From NCBI GenBank assembly GCA_019234295.1, contig JAFALK010000087.1:1-64000 (forward strand): 64,000 nt of DNA, written 5' to 3'. The position numbers and the translations under genes are program-made. The stretch is from Roseateles sp. Its GTDB lineage: Bacteria; Pseudomonadota; Gammaproteobacteria; Burkholderiales; Burkholderiaceae_C. The notes below the pieces were generated by a model, which was given only the letters and a program-made list of their open reading frames with translations, had not been told where the DNA came from and did no database searches. Shown here piece by piece: positions 36,294-45,714 of the stretch (positions within the stretch are counted from its first letter, which is position 1; every line of letters begins with the position of its first letter).

Positions 36294-36671
36294 TCAGCGA
36301 ATCGGCTCGACCAGGTGTGCGCGGTTCGCTGGCGCCGGGTAGGGCTCGGGCCAGTATTCCGTGAGACGCGTGATGCGCCCTTGCTCCACGGTGAAGAAGG
36401 AAACCGCGCGGGCGTGCTGCACGCCGTCGCTGATGGCGACGTCTGACACGGCCTCGTGATCGTTGCCGACGATGCGGTTCACCTGGAACGTCCACCGGCC
36501 GTGCGCCGGGTACTCGGCGTTCATGCGCGCGAATTGGGCTGCACCGCGGATGCGTTCGTTCGACTGAGGCCACTCGAGCACGAAGTCCTCGGCCAAGACC
36601 TCGGCCACGGAGGCGAAATCGTTGCTGGCCATGAGGGACCAGAAGCGGCGGACCGTCTCGAGGGCGTTCAC
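36294..36671 (-). CDS. SnoaL-like/NTF2-fold protein
   Basis: A 125-residue single-domain protein with the NTF2-like pattern: an N-terminal helix [24 protein letters not shown], then beta strands, ending [13 protein letters not shown]. Such proteins are often uncharacterised small-molecule binding or isomerase-like proteins. Its ATG overlaps the hslU stop by 4 bases, so it is probably carried in the hslVU transcript. Confidence 0.8.
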   Translation of the reverse strand: MNALETVRRFWSLMASNDFASVAEVLAEDFVLEWPQSNERIRGAAQFARMNAEYPAHGRWTFQVNRIVGNDHEAVSDVAISDGVQHARAVSFFTVEQGRITRLTEYWPEPYPAPANRAHLVEPIR

Positions 36672-37978
36672 AGGATGAACCGCGAGAGGTCCTCGTTTCG
36701 GGCCAGCTCGCCGAGCTTGGCGTCGACCTCCTCCGCGCCGATCTCGACGGTCTGGCCGCCGCGGTTGGGCGCATCGAAGCTGATCTCGTCGAGCAGGCGC
36801 TCGAGCACGGTGGACAAGCGCCGGGCGCCGATGTTTTCGGTTCGCTCGTTGACCTCGAAGGCGATCTGCGCAAGGCGACGGATGGCGTCGTCCTTGAGCT
36901 TGAGGGTCACGCCCTCGGTGGCGAGCAGCGCCTCGTACTGCTTAACAAGGCTGGCATGCGTGCTCTTGAGGATGGCCTCGAAATCGTCCACCGACAGTGA
37001 GGCCAGCTCCACGCGGATGGGGAATCGACCCTGCAGCTCCGGGATCAGGTCGCTGGGCTTGCTGAGATGGAAGGCGCCCGAGGCAATGAAGAGCATGTGG
37101 TCGGTCTTGACCATGCCGTACTTCGTGTTGACGGTGGTGCCTTCCACCAGCGGCAGCAGGTCGCGCTGCACACCCTGCCGGGACACATCGGCCCCGCCAT
37201 GCTCGGCGCGCGAGGCGACCTTGTCGATCTCGTCGATGAACACGATGCCCATTTGCTGCGCGCTCTCCAGTGCCGCGGCCTTGATCTCGTCCTCGTTGAG
37301 GAGCTTGGCGGCCTCTTCCTCGACCAGCAGCTTGAGCGCCTCGTCGATCTTCACCTTGCGTGCCTTGCGCCGCTGCTGGCCCAACTGGCCGAACATGCTC
37401 TTGAGCTGCTCGGCCATCTCCTCCATGCCTGGGCCGTTCATGGGGCCGAGGATCTCCATGGAGGGCTTGGCATCCGCCAGCTCGATCTCAATCTCCTTGT
37501 CGTCCATCGTGCCTTCGCGCAGGCGCTTGCGCATGGCCTGGCGGGTGCTGTTGTCCGCATCCGAGCCGGGGACGAGGATGTCGAGCACGCGCTCCTCGGC
37601 GGCGTCCTCGGCGCGCGTGCGGTTTTTCTTCATGGCCAGTTCGCGTTCTTGCTTGACGGCCATGTCCACGAGGTCTCGCACAATGGAGTCCACGTCCTTG
37701 CCCACATAGCCGACCTCGGTGAACTTGGTCGCCTCCACCTTGATGAAGGGCGCGCCCGACAGCCGGGCCAGGCGGCGCGCGATCTCGGTCTTGCCCACGC
37801 CGGTGGGGCCGATCATGAGGATGTTCTTGGGCGTGATCTCCGGGCGCAGGCTCTCGGCCACGCGCTGGCGGCGCCAGCGGTTGCGCATGGCGATGGCCAC
37901 GGCGCGCTTGGCCGGGTTCTGGCCGACGATGTGGTGGTCGAGTTCGGAGACGATTTCTTGTGGGGTCATGCTGCTCAT
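36668..37978 (-). CDS. hslU: ATP-dependent protease ATPase subunit HslU
   Basis: HslU is the AAA+ unfoldase that feeds substrates to the HslV peptidase. The 436-residue protein has Walker [16 protein letters not shown] near residue 60, Walker [11 protein letters not shown], the intermediate I domain (about 105-230), and the C-terminal sequence ending LSRFIL that docks into HslV. It lies 7 bases downstream of hslV on the same strand. Confidence 0.97.
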   Translation of the reverse strand: MSSMTPQEIVSELDHHIVGQNPAKRAVAIAMRNRWRRQRVAESLRPEITPKNILMIGPTGVGKTEIARRLARLSGAPFIKVEATKFTEVGYVGKDVDSIVRDLVDMAVKQERELAMKKNRTRAEDAAEERVLDILVPGSDADNSTRQAMRKRLREGTMDDKEIEIELADAKPSMEILGPMNGPGMEEMAEQLKSMFGQLGQQRRKARKVKIDEALKLLVEEEAAKLLNEDEIKAAALESAQQMGIVFIDEIDKVASRAEHGGADVSRQGVQRDLLPLVEGTTVNTKYGMVKTDHMLFIASGAFHLSKPSDLIPELQGRFPIRVELASLSVDDFEAILKSTHASLVKQYEALLATEGVTLKLKDDAIRRLAQIAFEVNERTENIGARRLSTVLERLLDEISFDAPNRGGQTVEIGAEEVDAKLGELARNEDLSRFIL

Positions 37979-37985
37979 GATCGTC

Positions 37986-38534
37986 TCAATCCAGGGTTTC
38001 GATCGTGTGGTTGCCGTTGGTGTAGATACAGATCTCCCCGGCGATCACGAGCGACTGCTTGACGATGTCGGCTGCACCCAGCTCGCTGTGGTTCAGCAGC
38101 GCCTTGGCCGCGGCTTGCGCGTACGCGCCGCCAGATCCGATGGCGACGATGCCCTGCTCAGGCTCCAGCACGTCGCCGTTGCCCGTGATGATCAGCGAAG
38201 CCGTCCGGTCGGCCACGGCCAGCATGGCTTCGAGCCGGCGCAGCACGCGGTCGGTGCGCCAGTCGCGCGTGAGCTCGACGGCGGCGCGCACCAGGTGCCC
38301 CTGGTGCTTCTCGAGCTTGGCCTCGAAGCGCTCGAACAGGGTGAAGGCATCGGCCGTGGCGCCCGCGAAACCGGCCAGCACCTGGTCGCGATAGAGCCTG
38401 CGCACCTTTTTCGCGCTGGCCTTGACGATGGTGTTGCCCAGGGTGACTTGGCCGTCGCCGCCGATGGCGACCTGATTGCCACGGCGCACCGACACGATGG
38501 TCGTGCCGTGAAATTGGGGAGTGTGATGGTCCAT
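37986..38534 (-). CDS. hslV: ATP-dependent protease peptidase subunit HslV
   Basis: HslV is a threonine protease with a proteasome-beta-like fold. The 182-residue precursor reads [18 protein letters not shown]; processing before TTIVSVRR would expose the catalytic Thr, with Lys in [13 protein letters not shown] precedes the ATG by six bases. It is first in the hslV-hslU pair. Confidence 0.97.
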   Translation of the reverse strand: MDHHTPQFHGTTIVSVRRGNQVAIGGDGQVTLGNTIVKASAKKVRRLYRDQVLAGFAGATADAFTLFERFEAKLEKHQGHLVRAAVELTRDWRTDRVLRRLEAMLAVADRTASLIITGNGDVLEPEQGIVAIGSGGAYAQAAAKALLNHSELGAADIVKQSLVIAGEICIYTNGNHTIETLD

Positions 38535-38573
38535 GTAGGACTCCAGCTGGGGGCCCGCCCCGGAACTGCAAGA

Positions 38574-40406
38574 TCAGTTCGTGCGCAGGCGGATGCGGGC
38601 GTGTTCGTTGATGCCCATGGCACCGAAGAACAGCGCCACGAGGCGGTGGGTATCGGAGAAGACCACGCTGCGGTTCTCGCTGCGGCGCGCCAGCACCCAG
38701 TTGAGAAGGTCGCCGGCGGCCATGAAGTCCAGGCGCATGAGCTTGGCGCAGGTCACCGTGACCAGCGTGGCGCCGCCCAATTCGGCCGTCATCCGCTGCA
38801 GGACCTCGGAGATGTCGCCGGAGAGCTGGCCGCAGAGCTCCAACTGCACGTTGGCGCTCAGGTGCGCGTGTTCGGTCATGGTGGATTCGAGGAAGCTCGA
38901 GGAGGCGTGCTCCGCGCTCATGGTGGTCGAGGCCGGACCGCTGGTGGACAGCGTCATGCCGCTGACGCGAACACGGCACAGCGCCTTTTCCCAGGAGGGT
39001 GGCGAGACCTCGTAGGTCACGCAGTAGTCGATGGCGGCCTCGTCGAACTGGTCGGGCCGGTTGGCAATACGCAGCGCCTCCAGGCGCAGCATCCAGACGG
39101 CCGGATCGACCTCGCGCTGGGCAACGGGGGCCAGATCTTTGAGCAACTGCAGGAATTGGTCGCCGGCAATCCAGCGCAGATCGACCGGCTGGCTGGCCCA
39201 GTGGCGGAACAGCTGGCGCAAGGGTGCTAGGGATTCAGCTTCGATGTTGCGCAGCGCGGCCCAGTCCAGCACCCAGGGCATGGGCAGCTTCTCGCAACGC
39301 GTCCGCAAGAGCTGCACGCTGGCAGCTTCCAGGGTGGCCGGTGCCGTCCAGCTCACGCCTCCGGCCTGGGCCATGGGAGCGCGCACGCTCTTGAGCCCTT
39401 CGGCGACCTGCTTGGGCATGGAGAACCATTGCGGCGCTGAAAGACCGAACTGCTGGACGTAGTCGGGGGCCAGGGCCTCGAACTTGGCCTGGTTGCCGGT
39501 GGCGCGGTAGAGGTCGAACAGGGTCAGCCAAGTCGCGCCATGGTTGTGGCGTGGTCCCTGCGGCGTGATCATGTCGCCGAGTACATGTTCTGAGTGGTCG
39601 TAGTCGGCGTTGGCGAAGGCGATCACGGCCTCGTCGAGTTCGGGGTCGTGCTCGAACTCCACCGAAACGATGGCCGTGGCGGCATTGATGGGCGCCACGT
39701 CGGCCACGTCAAAGGACAGTGGCGGCAGATCCACCGGCGCGGGCGGGGGCACGCTCAGGAAGGAATCTGCCGGCAGCATCGAAGGCAGCACGCTGGCCTT
39801 GGCTTCGGAAGGTGGCGACATGCCGGCGGCCATGACGACCGAAGCCGGCGCAGGGGCATCTTCCAGGCGCTCGAGCTCGTGATGGCTGGGGTGTTCGCTG
39901 ACGCTTGACGCGGCCGCCTCGCTCGGGATGCCCTCATGCCCGGTCGGGGGCAGGGTGGTGTTGAACTGGGCCGGCCGCGTGCTGTCGTACTGTCCCGGGG
40001 AAAGATGGGGCTGATGCGAGGTCGGCGCGTAGGCCTCGCCCACCATCTGCTGCTCGATCTCGTTGATCTTGTCCTTGACGCGCGGATCGACCTTGCTGTT
40101 GATCTCGCTGTTGGCGCCGCTGCGCTCCATTTCGTCCAGGCGCGAGGAAGAGGCACCGAGGGCAGCCAACTGCTCGGGCGACAGGCCCTCGCGGCGGATG
40201 CGGCGCAGCATGTCGAGCTCGCGCTTGCGCACGAAGTCATTGCGCCGCTTGCGTTCGATCATGGCCTTGAGCTCGGCCTTGGCCATATCCCCTTCGGGAT
40301 CGTCCTGGCGCGAGTTCAGCTCGGTCCAGTCCGTCGCGGGGTTGGCGACGAAGCGCGCCACCTTGCGAAAGAAGCTCTCTTCCTTGACGTCTTTGGGAGC
40401 GCTCAT
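38574..40406 (-). CDS. Large protein with C-terminal STAS-like domain
   Basis: A 610-residue cytosolic protein. The N-terminus (about 1-130) is highly charged (KAELKAMIERKRRNDFVRKRELDMLRRIRREG), the middle is Pro/Ala/Ser-rich and likely disordered (130-235), residues 240-350 include a TPR-like stretch (DLYRATGNQAKFEALAPDYVQQF), and the last 100 residues resemble a STAS (anti-anti-sigma) domain. The gene between dksA and hslV has this form in other Burkholderiales as far as I recall. The function is unknown; a role as a regulatory scaffold is only inferred. Confidence 0.7.
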   Translation of the reverse strand: MSAPKDVKEESFFRKVARFVANPATDWTELNSRQDDPEGDMAKAELKAMIERKRRNDFVRKRELDMLRRIRREGLSPEQLAALGASSSRLDEMERSGANSEINSKVDPRVKDKINEIEQQMVGEAYAPTSHQPHLSPGQYDSTRPAQFNTTLPPTGHEGIPSEAAASSVSEHPSHHELERLEDAPAPASVVMAAGMSPPSEAKASVLPSMLPADSFLSVPPPAPVDLPPLSFDVADVAPINAATAIVSVEFEHDPELDEAVIAFANADYDHSEHVLGDMITPQGPRHNHGATWLTLFDLYRATGNQAKFEALAPDYVQQFGLSAPQWFSMPKQVAEGLKSVRAPMAQAGGVSWTAPATLEAASVQLLRTRCEKLPMPWVLDWAALRNIEAESLAPLRQLFRHWASQPVDLRWIAGDQFLQLLKDLAPVAQREVDPAVWMLRLEALRIANRPDQFDEAAIDYCVTYEVSPPSWEKALCRVRVSGMTLSTSGPASTTMSAEHASSSFLESTMTEHAHLSANVQLELCGQLSGDISEVLQRMTAELGGATLVTVTCAKLMRLDFMAAGDLLNWVLARRSENRSVVFSDTHRLVALFFGAMGINEHARIRLRTN

Positions 40407-40444
40407 CCGCGAGTTGCTTCCGGTCCTGGTCGGTCAGCGGCTCA

Positions 40445-41098
40445 TCAATCGCCGAACATCTTCTGCTTGAGTTCGCGGCGCTGCTGCGCTTCGAGCGACA
40501 GCGTGGCCGTGGGGCGGGCGATCAGGCGGCCGAGGCCGATGGGTTCGCCGGTCTCATCGCAGTAGCCGTACTCGCCGCTGTCCAGGCGGGCCAGCGATTG
40601 CATGATCTTTTTGAGCAACTTGCGCTCGCGGTCGCGGGTACGCAGCTCCAGCGCGTGCTCCTCCTCGATCGTGGCCCGGTCGGCAGGGTCCGGGACGATG
40701 GAGGTGTCTTCGCGCAGATGCTCGGTCGTCTCGCCGGCATTGGAAAGCACGCCGTCCTTGAGCTCGTTGAGCTTGGCGCGGAAGAACTCGAGCTGCTTGG
40801 CGTTCATGTACTCCGCTTCGGGCATGGCCAGCACTTCTGCGTCGGTCAGCTCCGTGCCGGCCTTGGTCTTCCAGGCATTCGCGAGTTTGGGATCGGCCTT
40901 GGCCATGGTGCGGGGACTTTCAATCACGGTGCTGTTCATTGCTCGGGTGGGCGGCGTCGGCGGTGCAAAGCGGTCCGCAAAGCGGCTGGCACTGGTATGG
41001 GGTGCTTCAAGCGTGGCCACAGCGGCCGGTTCGGCCTTGGGCTTAGGCGCCTTCTTGGCGGGCGCCGCAGCGGTCTTCGCTGCCATTGTCTTGCTCAC
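40445..41098 (-). CDS. dksA: RNA polymerase-binding transcription factor DksA
   Basis: DksA enters the RNA polymerase secondary channel and works with ppGpp. The 217-residue protein has an Ala/Lys/Pro-rich N-terminal extension of about 60 residues, the coiled coil with the DPADRATIEEEHALELRTRDRERKL segment carrying the tip Asp and Ala, and a C-terminal finger reduced to one Cys: YGYCDETGEP...ARPTATLSLEAQ in place of the four zinc Cys of E. coli DksA. This form is common in several proteobacterial groups. The start is GTG at 41098 with AGGAG six bases upstream; the ATG four codons on is an alternative. Confidence 0.93.
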   Translation of the reverse strand: MSKTMAAKTAAAPAKKAPKPKAEPAAVATLEAPHTSASRFADRFAPPTPPTRAMNSTVIESPRTMAKADPKLANAWKTKAGTELTDAEVLAMPEAEYMNAKQLEFFRAKLNELKDGVLSNAGETTEHLREDTSIVPDPADRATIEEEHALELRTRDRERKLLKKIMQSLARLDSGEYGYCDETGEPIGLGRLIARPTATLSLEAQQRRELKQKMFGD

Positions 41099-41223
41099 GA
41101 TTTTCTCCTCGCTCAGGCTTTATACCAGCCGTCGCCCGGGGTTTTGGCGCGGCGGATTGTAGCCACCTCATCTTGCAACACGGGCCGGGCCGATCGCATT
41201 AAAAGCAACGCGTTGTTTTACTC

Positions 41224-42312
41224 CTAGACCAAGCATCCTTCCAGCCCCTGCATCAGGATGTCCTTGGGCAGGTCGATGCCGATGAACACCAGCTTGCTCA
41301 GCTTCTTCTCGCCGGGCATCCACTTGGGCCCCAGGTCCGAGCCCATCAGCTGGTGCACGCCCTGGAAGATCACTTTCTTGTCTGTGCCCTTCATGTAGAG
41401 CACCCCCTTGTAGCGAAGCATCTTGGGCCCATAGACCTGGACGATGGCGCCCAGGAAGTCCTCCAGCTTGGCAGGATTGAAGGGCTTTTCGGCCTTGAAG
41501 ACGAAGGATTTGACGTCATCGTCGTGATGGTGGTGGTGCGGATGGTCGCAGTGCTCTCCATGCTCGTGATCGTGGTGGTCATGGTCATGATCGTCATGGT
41601 GGCCGTGGCCGTGCTCATGGTCGTGATCGTGATCGTGATGATCGTCCTCCGCCTTCAGGAAGTCCGGGTCGATCTCGAGCTTGGCGTTGAGGTTGAAGCC
41701 TCGCAGGTCGAAGACCTTGGAGAGCTCCACCTCGCCGAAGTGTGCCGTCTGGACGGGCGCGCGCGGGTTCATGTGCTTGATGCGGTGCGTCAGCTCGTGC
41801 ACGGCATCGGCGTTCACGAGGTCGGCCTTGGAGATGAAGATCTGGTCGGCAAAGCCGATCTGGCGCCGGGCTTCCTGGCGGGTGTCGAGCTGGCCCTCGG
41901 CGTGCACAGCGTCCACCAGGGTCAGGATGGAGTCCAGCAGATAGCTCTCGGCGATCTCGTCGTCCATGAAGAAGGTCTGCGCCACGGGGCCGGGGTCGGC
42001 CAGGCCCGTGGTCTCGATGACGATGCGCTCGAAATCCAGCTCACCCTTGCGGCGCTTCTCAGCCAGGTCGGCCAGGGTGGAGCGCAGGTCCTCGCGGATC
42101 GTGCAGCAGACGCAGCCGTTGTTCATCTGGATGATCTGCTCTTTGGACTCGACCATGAGGATGGAAGTGTCGATGTCCTCCTCGCCGAACTCGTTCTCGA
42201 TCACGGCGATCTTCTGGCCATGCGCCTCGGTCAGGACGCGCTTGAGCAGTGTGGTCTTGCCTGAGCCCAGGAAGCCGGTGAGGATGGTGGCGGGGATGAG
42301 ACCTTGAGACAT
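41224..42312 (-). CDS. G3E (CobW/YjiA type) GTPase, His-rich metallochaperone
   Basis: The 362-residue protein has P-loop LTGFLGSGKTTLLKR at residues 11-25, the metal-binding CVCC motif at 67-70, switch ETTGLADPG and base-recognition SKAD. A long His/Asp-rich insert (about residues 225-270, DHxHDH repeats) precedes the CobW C-terminal domain. Such proteins deliver zinc or cobalt to client enzymes. The ATG at 42312 begins MSQGLIPATILTGF; the longer frame overlaps the divergent promoter region. No metalloenzyme gene is adjacent to suggest the metal. Confidence 0.9.
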   Translation of the reverse strand: MSQGLIPATILTGFLGSGKTTLLKRVLTEAHGQKIAVIENEFGEEDIDTSILMVESKEQIIQMNNGCVCCTIREDLRSTLADLAEKRRKGELDFERIVIETTGLADPGPVAQTFFMDDEIAESYLLDSILTLVDAVHAEGQLDTRQEARRQIGFADQIFISKADLVNADAVHELTHRIKHMNPRAPVQTAHFGEVELSKVFDLRGFNLNAKLEIDPDFLKAEDDHHDHDHDHEHGHGHHDDHDHDHHDHEHGEHCDHPHHHHHDDDVKSFVFKAEKPFNPAKLEDFLGAIVQVYGPKMLRYKGVLYMKGTDKKVIFQGVHQLMGSDLGPKWMPGEKKLSKLVFIGIDLPKDILMQGLEGCLV

Positions 42313-42420
42313 GGTGCAGCTTTCAGACAGGATCGGCCCCATATCGGGGCGTCGGGCGCCGTCACAAGACCGGCAACCCAATCAGTTATTCTGCACCCTT
42401 CACAACTTCGGCACCGCTTC

Positions 42421-43296
42421 GTGTCAGAACCTCAGCCCAGTCGCCCCCCGCGTGGGGGATCGAAGCCCGCGACGGCCTCTCGCGGCTTTCTGGATCGGAT
42501 GTGGGAATTCCTCCACCCAGGCCCCGACTCGAAGAGCGAACTGATCGAAGCCCTGGCCGAGGCCGAGCAGCGCGAGCTGATCGAGCCCGAATCGCGCCAC
42601 ATGCTCGAAGGCGTGCTGCGCATGGCCGAGCTCTCGGCCGGAGACGTGATGGTCGCCGCCCCGCGCATGGATCTGCTCGACATCGAGGCGCCGTACGACG
42701 AGATCCTGGGCGTCGTCATCGACACCGGCCACTCGCGCTTCCCGGTCTTCGAGGGCCAGCGCGACAACATCATTGGCATCCTGCTCGCCAAGGACTTCCT
42801 CAAGCTGCAGCGCGCGCCCGAGCTGAACCTGCGCACCCTGCTGCGCGCACCCGTTTTCGTGCCCGAGAGCAAAGGCCTGAACGAGCTGCTGCGCGACTTC
42901 CGCTCCAACCGCAACCACCTGGCCATCGTTATCGACGAGTTCGGCAACACGGCCGGCTTGATCACTATCGAAGACGTGCTCGAGGAGATCGTCGGCGAGA
43001 TCGAGGACGAGTTCGACGAGAAGAACAGCGAGGCCGGCAGCGTCTACACACTGGCCGACGGTAGCCAGCGCGTGGCCGGCGACGCCTCCATCTCCGCCGT
43101 CAACGAGGCCTTCGACATCCACTTGCCCGAGGCCGAGTTCGACACCATCGGCGGCCTGGTCTCCCACGAGCACGGGCATGTGCCGCGTCGCGGCGAAGCC
43201 GTCGAGATCGCCGGCCTGCGCTTTTCCGTGATGCTGACGCGCGGCGGGGCCGTGCGCTGGTTCAAGGTCACGCGCGCCAGCGCCGACGACGCCTGA
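42421..43296 (+). CDS. corC: CorC/HlyC family CBS domain protein
   Basis: The 291-residue protein has two CBS domains (about residues 65-190; DVMVAAPRMDLLDIE, HSRFPVFEGQRDNIIGILLAKDFL) and a C-terminal CorC/HlyC domain (FDTIGGLVSHEHGHVPRRGE), the E. coli CorC layout and length. The family is tied to Mg/Co tolerance. I chose GTG at 42421 (MSEPQPSRPP) because the product then matches the family length; the longer frame reads through the divergent promoter gap. It lies directly upstream of lnt and overlaps it by one base, a common pairing. Confidence 0.88.
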   Translation: MSEPQPSRPPRGGSKPATASRGFLDRMWEFLHPGPDSKSELIEALAEAEQRELIEPESRHMLEGVLRMAELSAGDVMVAAPRMDLLDIEAPYDEILGVVIDTGHSRFPVFEGQRDNIIGILLAKDFLKLQRAPELNLRTLLRAPVFVPESKGLNELLRDFRSNRNHLAIVIDEFGNTAGLITIEDVLEEIVGEIEDEFDEKNSEAGSVYTLADGSQRVAGDASISAVNEAFDIHLPEAEFDTIGGLVSHEHGHVPRRGEAVEIAGLRFSVMLTRGGAVRWFKVTRASADDA

Positions 43297-44747
43297 TGCG
43301 CTACCTGCTGGCCCTGGCAGCCGGCGCGCTGCAGGCGGCCTCCTTCGCGCCCACCGATGCCTGGTGGTTGCAGATCCTCACCCTGGCTGCACTGGCCGCT
43401 CTGAGCGCGGGCCAGAGACCCTTGCACGCCGCCTTGCAGGGCTGGAGCTTCGGCGTCGGCTGGATGGCAGCGGGCCTGTGGTGGCTCTACATCAGCATGC
43501 ACGACTTCGGCGGCCTGCCGGCTCCCTTTGCCGTTGGCGCGGTGCTGTTGCTGTCCCTGTTCCTCGGGAGCTACTACGCAGTCGGCGTCGGCGTTGCTGC
43601 CTGGCTGGCCCCTGAAGGGCCCTGGCGCGTTCCCGTTTTCGCCGGGGCGTGGCTGTTGGCCGAGCTGGCGCGCGCCACCTTCTTCACCGGTTTTCCCTGG
43701 ATCGCCAGCGGCTATGCGCACACGGTGGGGCCGCTGGCGGGTTGGGCGCCGTGGATCGGCGTCTACGGCATCAGCCTGCTGGCGGCGGCCTGTGCCGCGG
43801 CGCTGGCAAGTCTTGATTTGCGCGCGATGGCGGCCACGGCCGTGCTCGCGACCCTAAGCCTCGTGCTGCCGCAGGAGTTCACCGAAAGCTCTGGCAGCAT
43901 CGACGTCTCCGTGGTCCAGCCGAATGTGCCGCAGGACCAGAAGTTCAATGCGGAGCTGATGGACGGCAACCTGGAGTCGCTTACGCGCCAGATCGAATCG
44001 GCCAAGGGGCAACTCGTGGTCACGCCCGAGTCGGTCGTGCCGCTGCCGCTGGATTTCTTGCCGAAAGGCGCGCTGGCCCGCATGGAGCTGGCGGCCCGCA
44101 ATCACCCGGTCTTGTTGGGCATTTTTCTTGGCAATGAAAGAAGCGGTTATGTGAACTCGCAGATCGCCCTGGGCACCATGCCGCGCTACGAGTACGGCAA
44201 GCGCCATCTACTGCCCTTCGGTGAGTTCGTGCCCACGGGCTTCCACTGGTTTGTTAGGCTGCTGGGCATTCCGATGGAAGATCAGGTCACGGGCCGCACA
44301 CAGGCGCCGCTGTTCGTGGCCGGCCAGCACCTGCGCCCGCTGATCTGCTACGAGGACCTGTTCGGCGAGGACTTCGTGCGCAGTGCCCTGCCCGGCGAAG
44401 ACGCGGCCACCGGCTTCATCAACCTCAGCAACCTCGCCTGGTTCGGAACCACGATGGTGCTGGACCAGCACCTGCAGTTCTCGCAGATGCGGGCGCTGGA
44501 ATTCCAGCGCCCCTTCGTGCGCTCGACCAACACGGGCGCCACGGCCGTCGTCGACCACCATGGCCGGGTGACCGCGCGCCTTCCCGCGGCCACGCGCGGC
44601 GTGCTCGAAGCGCGCGTGGAGGGCCGCCGCGGCAGCACGCCCTACGCGCGCTGGCTCGGTGCGCTCGGCCTCTGGCCCTTGTGGGGTCTGGCGCTCCTGC
44701 CGCTCGTGTTGAAGGGCCTGGCCTGGCGGCGATGGTCCGCCTCCTGA
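43296..44747 (+). CDS. lnt: Apolipoprotein N-acyltransferase
   Basis: Lnt adds the third acyl chain to lipoproteins at the periplasmic face of the inner membrane. The 483-residue protein has about six N-terminal membrane helices (1-190), then a nitrilase-like domain with Glu in VTPESVVPL, Lys in [15 protein letters not shown], and Cys in [12 protein letters not shown], plus a final membrane helix. The TGATG junction couples it to corC. Confidence 0.95.
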   Translation: MRYLLALAAGALQAASFAPTDAWWLQILTLAALAALSAGQRPLHAALQGWSFGVGWMAAGLWWLYISMHDFGGLPAPFAVGAVLLLSLFLGSYYAVGVGVAAWLAPEGPWRVPVFAGAWLLAELARATFFTGFPWIASGYAHTVGPLAGWAPWIGVYGISLLAAACAAALASLDLRAMAATAVLATLSLVLPQEFTESSGSIDVSVVQPNVPQDQKFNAELMDGNLESLTRQIESAKGQLVVTPESVVPLPLDFLPKGALARMELAARNHPVLLGIFLGNERSGYVNSQIALGTMPRYEYGKRHLLPFGEFVPTGFHWFVRLLGIPMEDQVTGRTQAPLFVAGQHLRPLICYEDLFGEDFVRSALPGEDAATGFINLSNLAWFGTTMVLDQHLQFSQMRALEFQRPFVRSTNTGATAVVDHHGRVTARLPAATRGVLEARVEGRRGSTPYARWLGALGLWPLWGLALLPLVLKGLAWRRWSAS

Positions 44748-44793
44748 TGGCCCCGTAGAATCGGGCGGCTTTTTTCACCGAGAACCGCTCTCC

Positions 44794-45714
44794 ATGCTGA
44801 CCTTCCAGCAAATCATTCTGACCCTGCAGGACTACTGGTCTCGGCAGGGTTGCGCGCTGCTCCAACCCTATGACATGGAGGTCGGCGCCGGCACCAGTCA
44901 CACGGCCACCTTCTTGCGCGCGCTTGGCCCCGAGCCCTGGAAGGCCGCCTATGTGCAGCCCAGCCGCCGCCCCAAGGACGGCCGCTACGGCGAGAACCCG
45001 AACCGCCTGCAGCACTACTACCAGTACCAGGTCGTGCTCAAGCCCTCGCCCGAGAATATCCTCGAGCTCTACCTCGGCTCGCTCGAGGCTCTGGGCTTCG
45101 ACCTCAAGAAGAACGATGTGCGCTTCGTTGAGGACGACTGGGAGAATCCCACGCTCGGCTGCTGGGGCCTCGGTTGGGAAGTCTGGCTCAACGGCATGGA
45201 GGTGACGCAGTTCACCTACTTCCAGCAAGTCGGCGGCATTGACTGCAAGCCCATCACTGGCGAGATCACCTACGGCCTCGAGCGCCTGGCCATGTACCTG
45301 CAGGGCAAGGAGTCGGTGTACGACCTCGTGTTCACGGATGGACTCAAGTATGGGGACGTGTTCCATCAGAACGAGGTCGAGCAGTCGACCTACAACTTCG
45401 AGCACAGCGACGTCGACTTCCTACTGACGGCCTTCGCTGCGCACGAGCGTCAGAGCCAGCACCTGATGACGCAGCAACTGGCGCTGCCGGCCTATGAGCA
45501 ACTGCTCAAGGCCGGCCACACATTCAACCTGCTGGACGCGCGTGGCGCGATCAGCGTGACCGAACGCGCCGCCTACATCGGTCGCATCCGCAACCTGGCA
45601 CGCGCCGTGGCACAGAGCTATGTGGACAGCCGTGCGCGCCTGGGCTTCCCCATGGCGCTGAAGGAGCGGGCCGAAGAGGTCCTCGCACAAATCGAAAAGA
45701 AGAAGGCAGCGTGA
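44794..45714 (+). CDS. glyQ: Glycine--tRNA ligase alpha subunit
   Basis: The catalytic alpha subunit of the bacterial tetrameric glycyl-tRNA synthetase. The 306-residue protein opens [40 protein letters not shown] and has the class II motif FTYFQQVGG and [13 protein letters not shown]. Length matches the family. Its stop overlaps the glyS start (TGATG). Confidence 0.97.
   Translation: MLTFQQIILTLQDYWSRQGCALLQPYDMEVGAGTSHTATFLRALGPEPWKAAYVQPSRRPKDGRYGENPNRLQHYYQYQVVLKPSPENILELYLGSLEALGFDLKKNDVRFVEDDWENPTLGCWGLGWEVWLNGMEVTQFTYFQQVGGIDCKPITGEITYGLERLAMYLQGKESVYDLVFTDGLKYGDVFHQNEVEQSTYNFEHSDVDFLLTAFAAHERQSQHLMTQQLALPAYEQLLKAGHTFNLLDARGAISVTERAAYIGRIRNLARAVAQSYVDSRARLGFPMALKERAEEVLAQIEKKKAA

Noticed and set aside
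41520..41645. Repetitive GTG/CAT-rich stretch as a regulatory or satellite repeat
   Set aside because: It encodes the His/Asp-rich metal-binding insert of the G3E GTPase, and codons for His and Asp explain the pattern.
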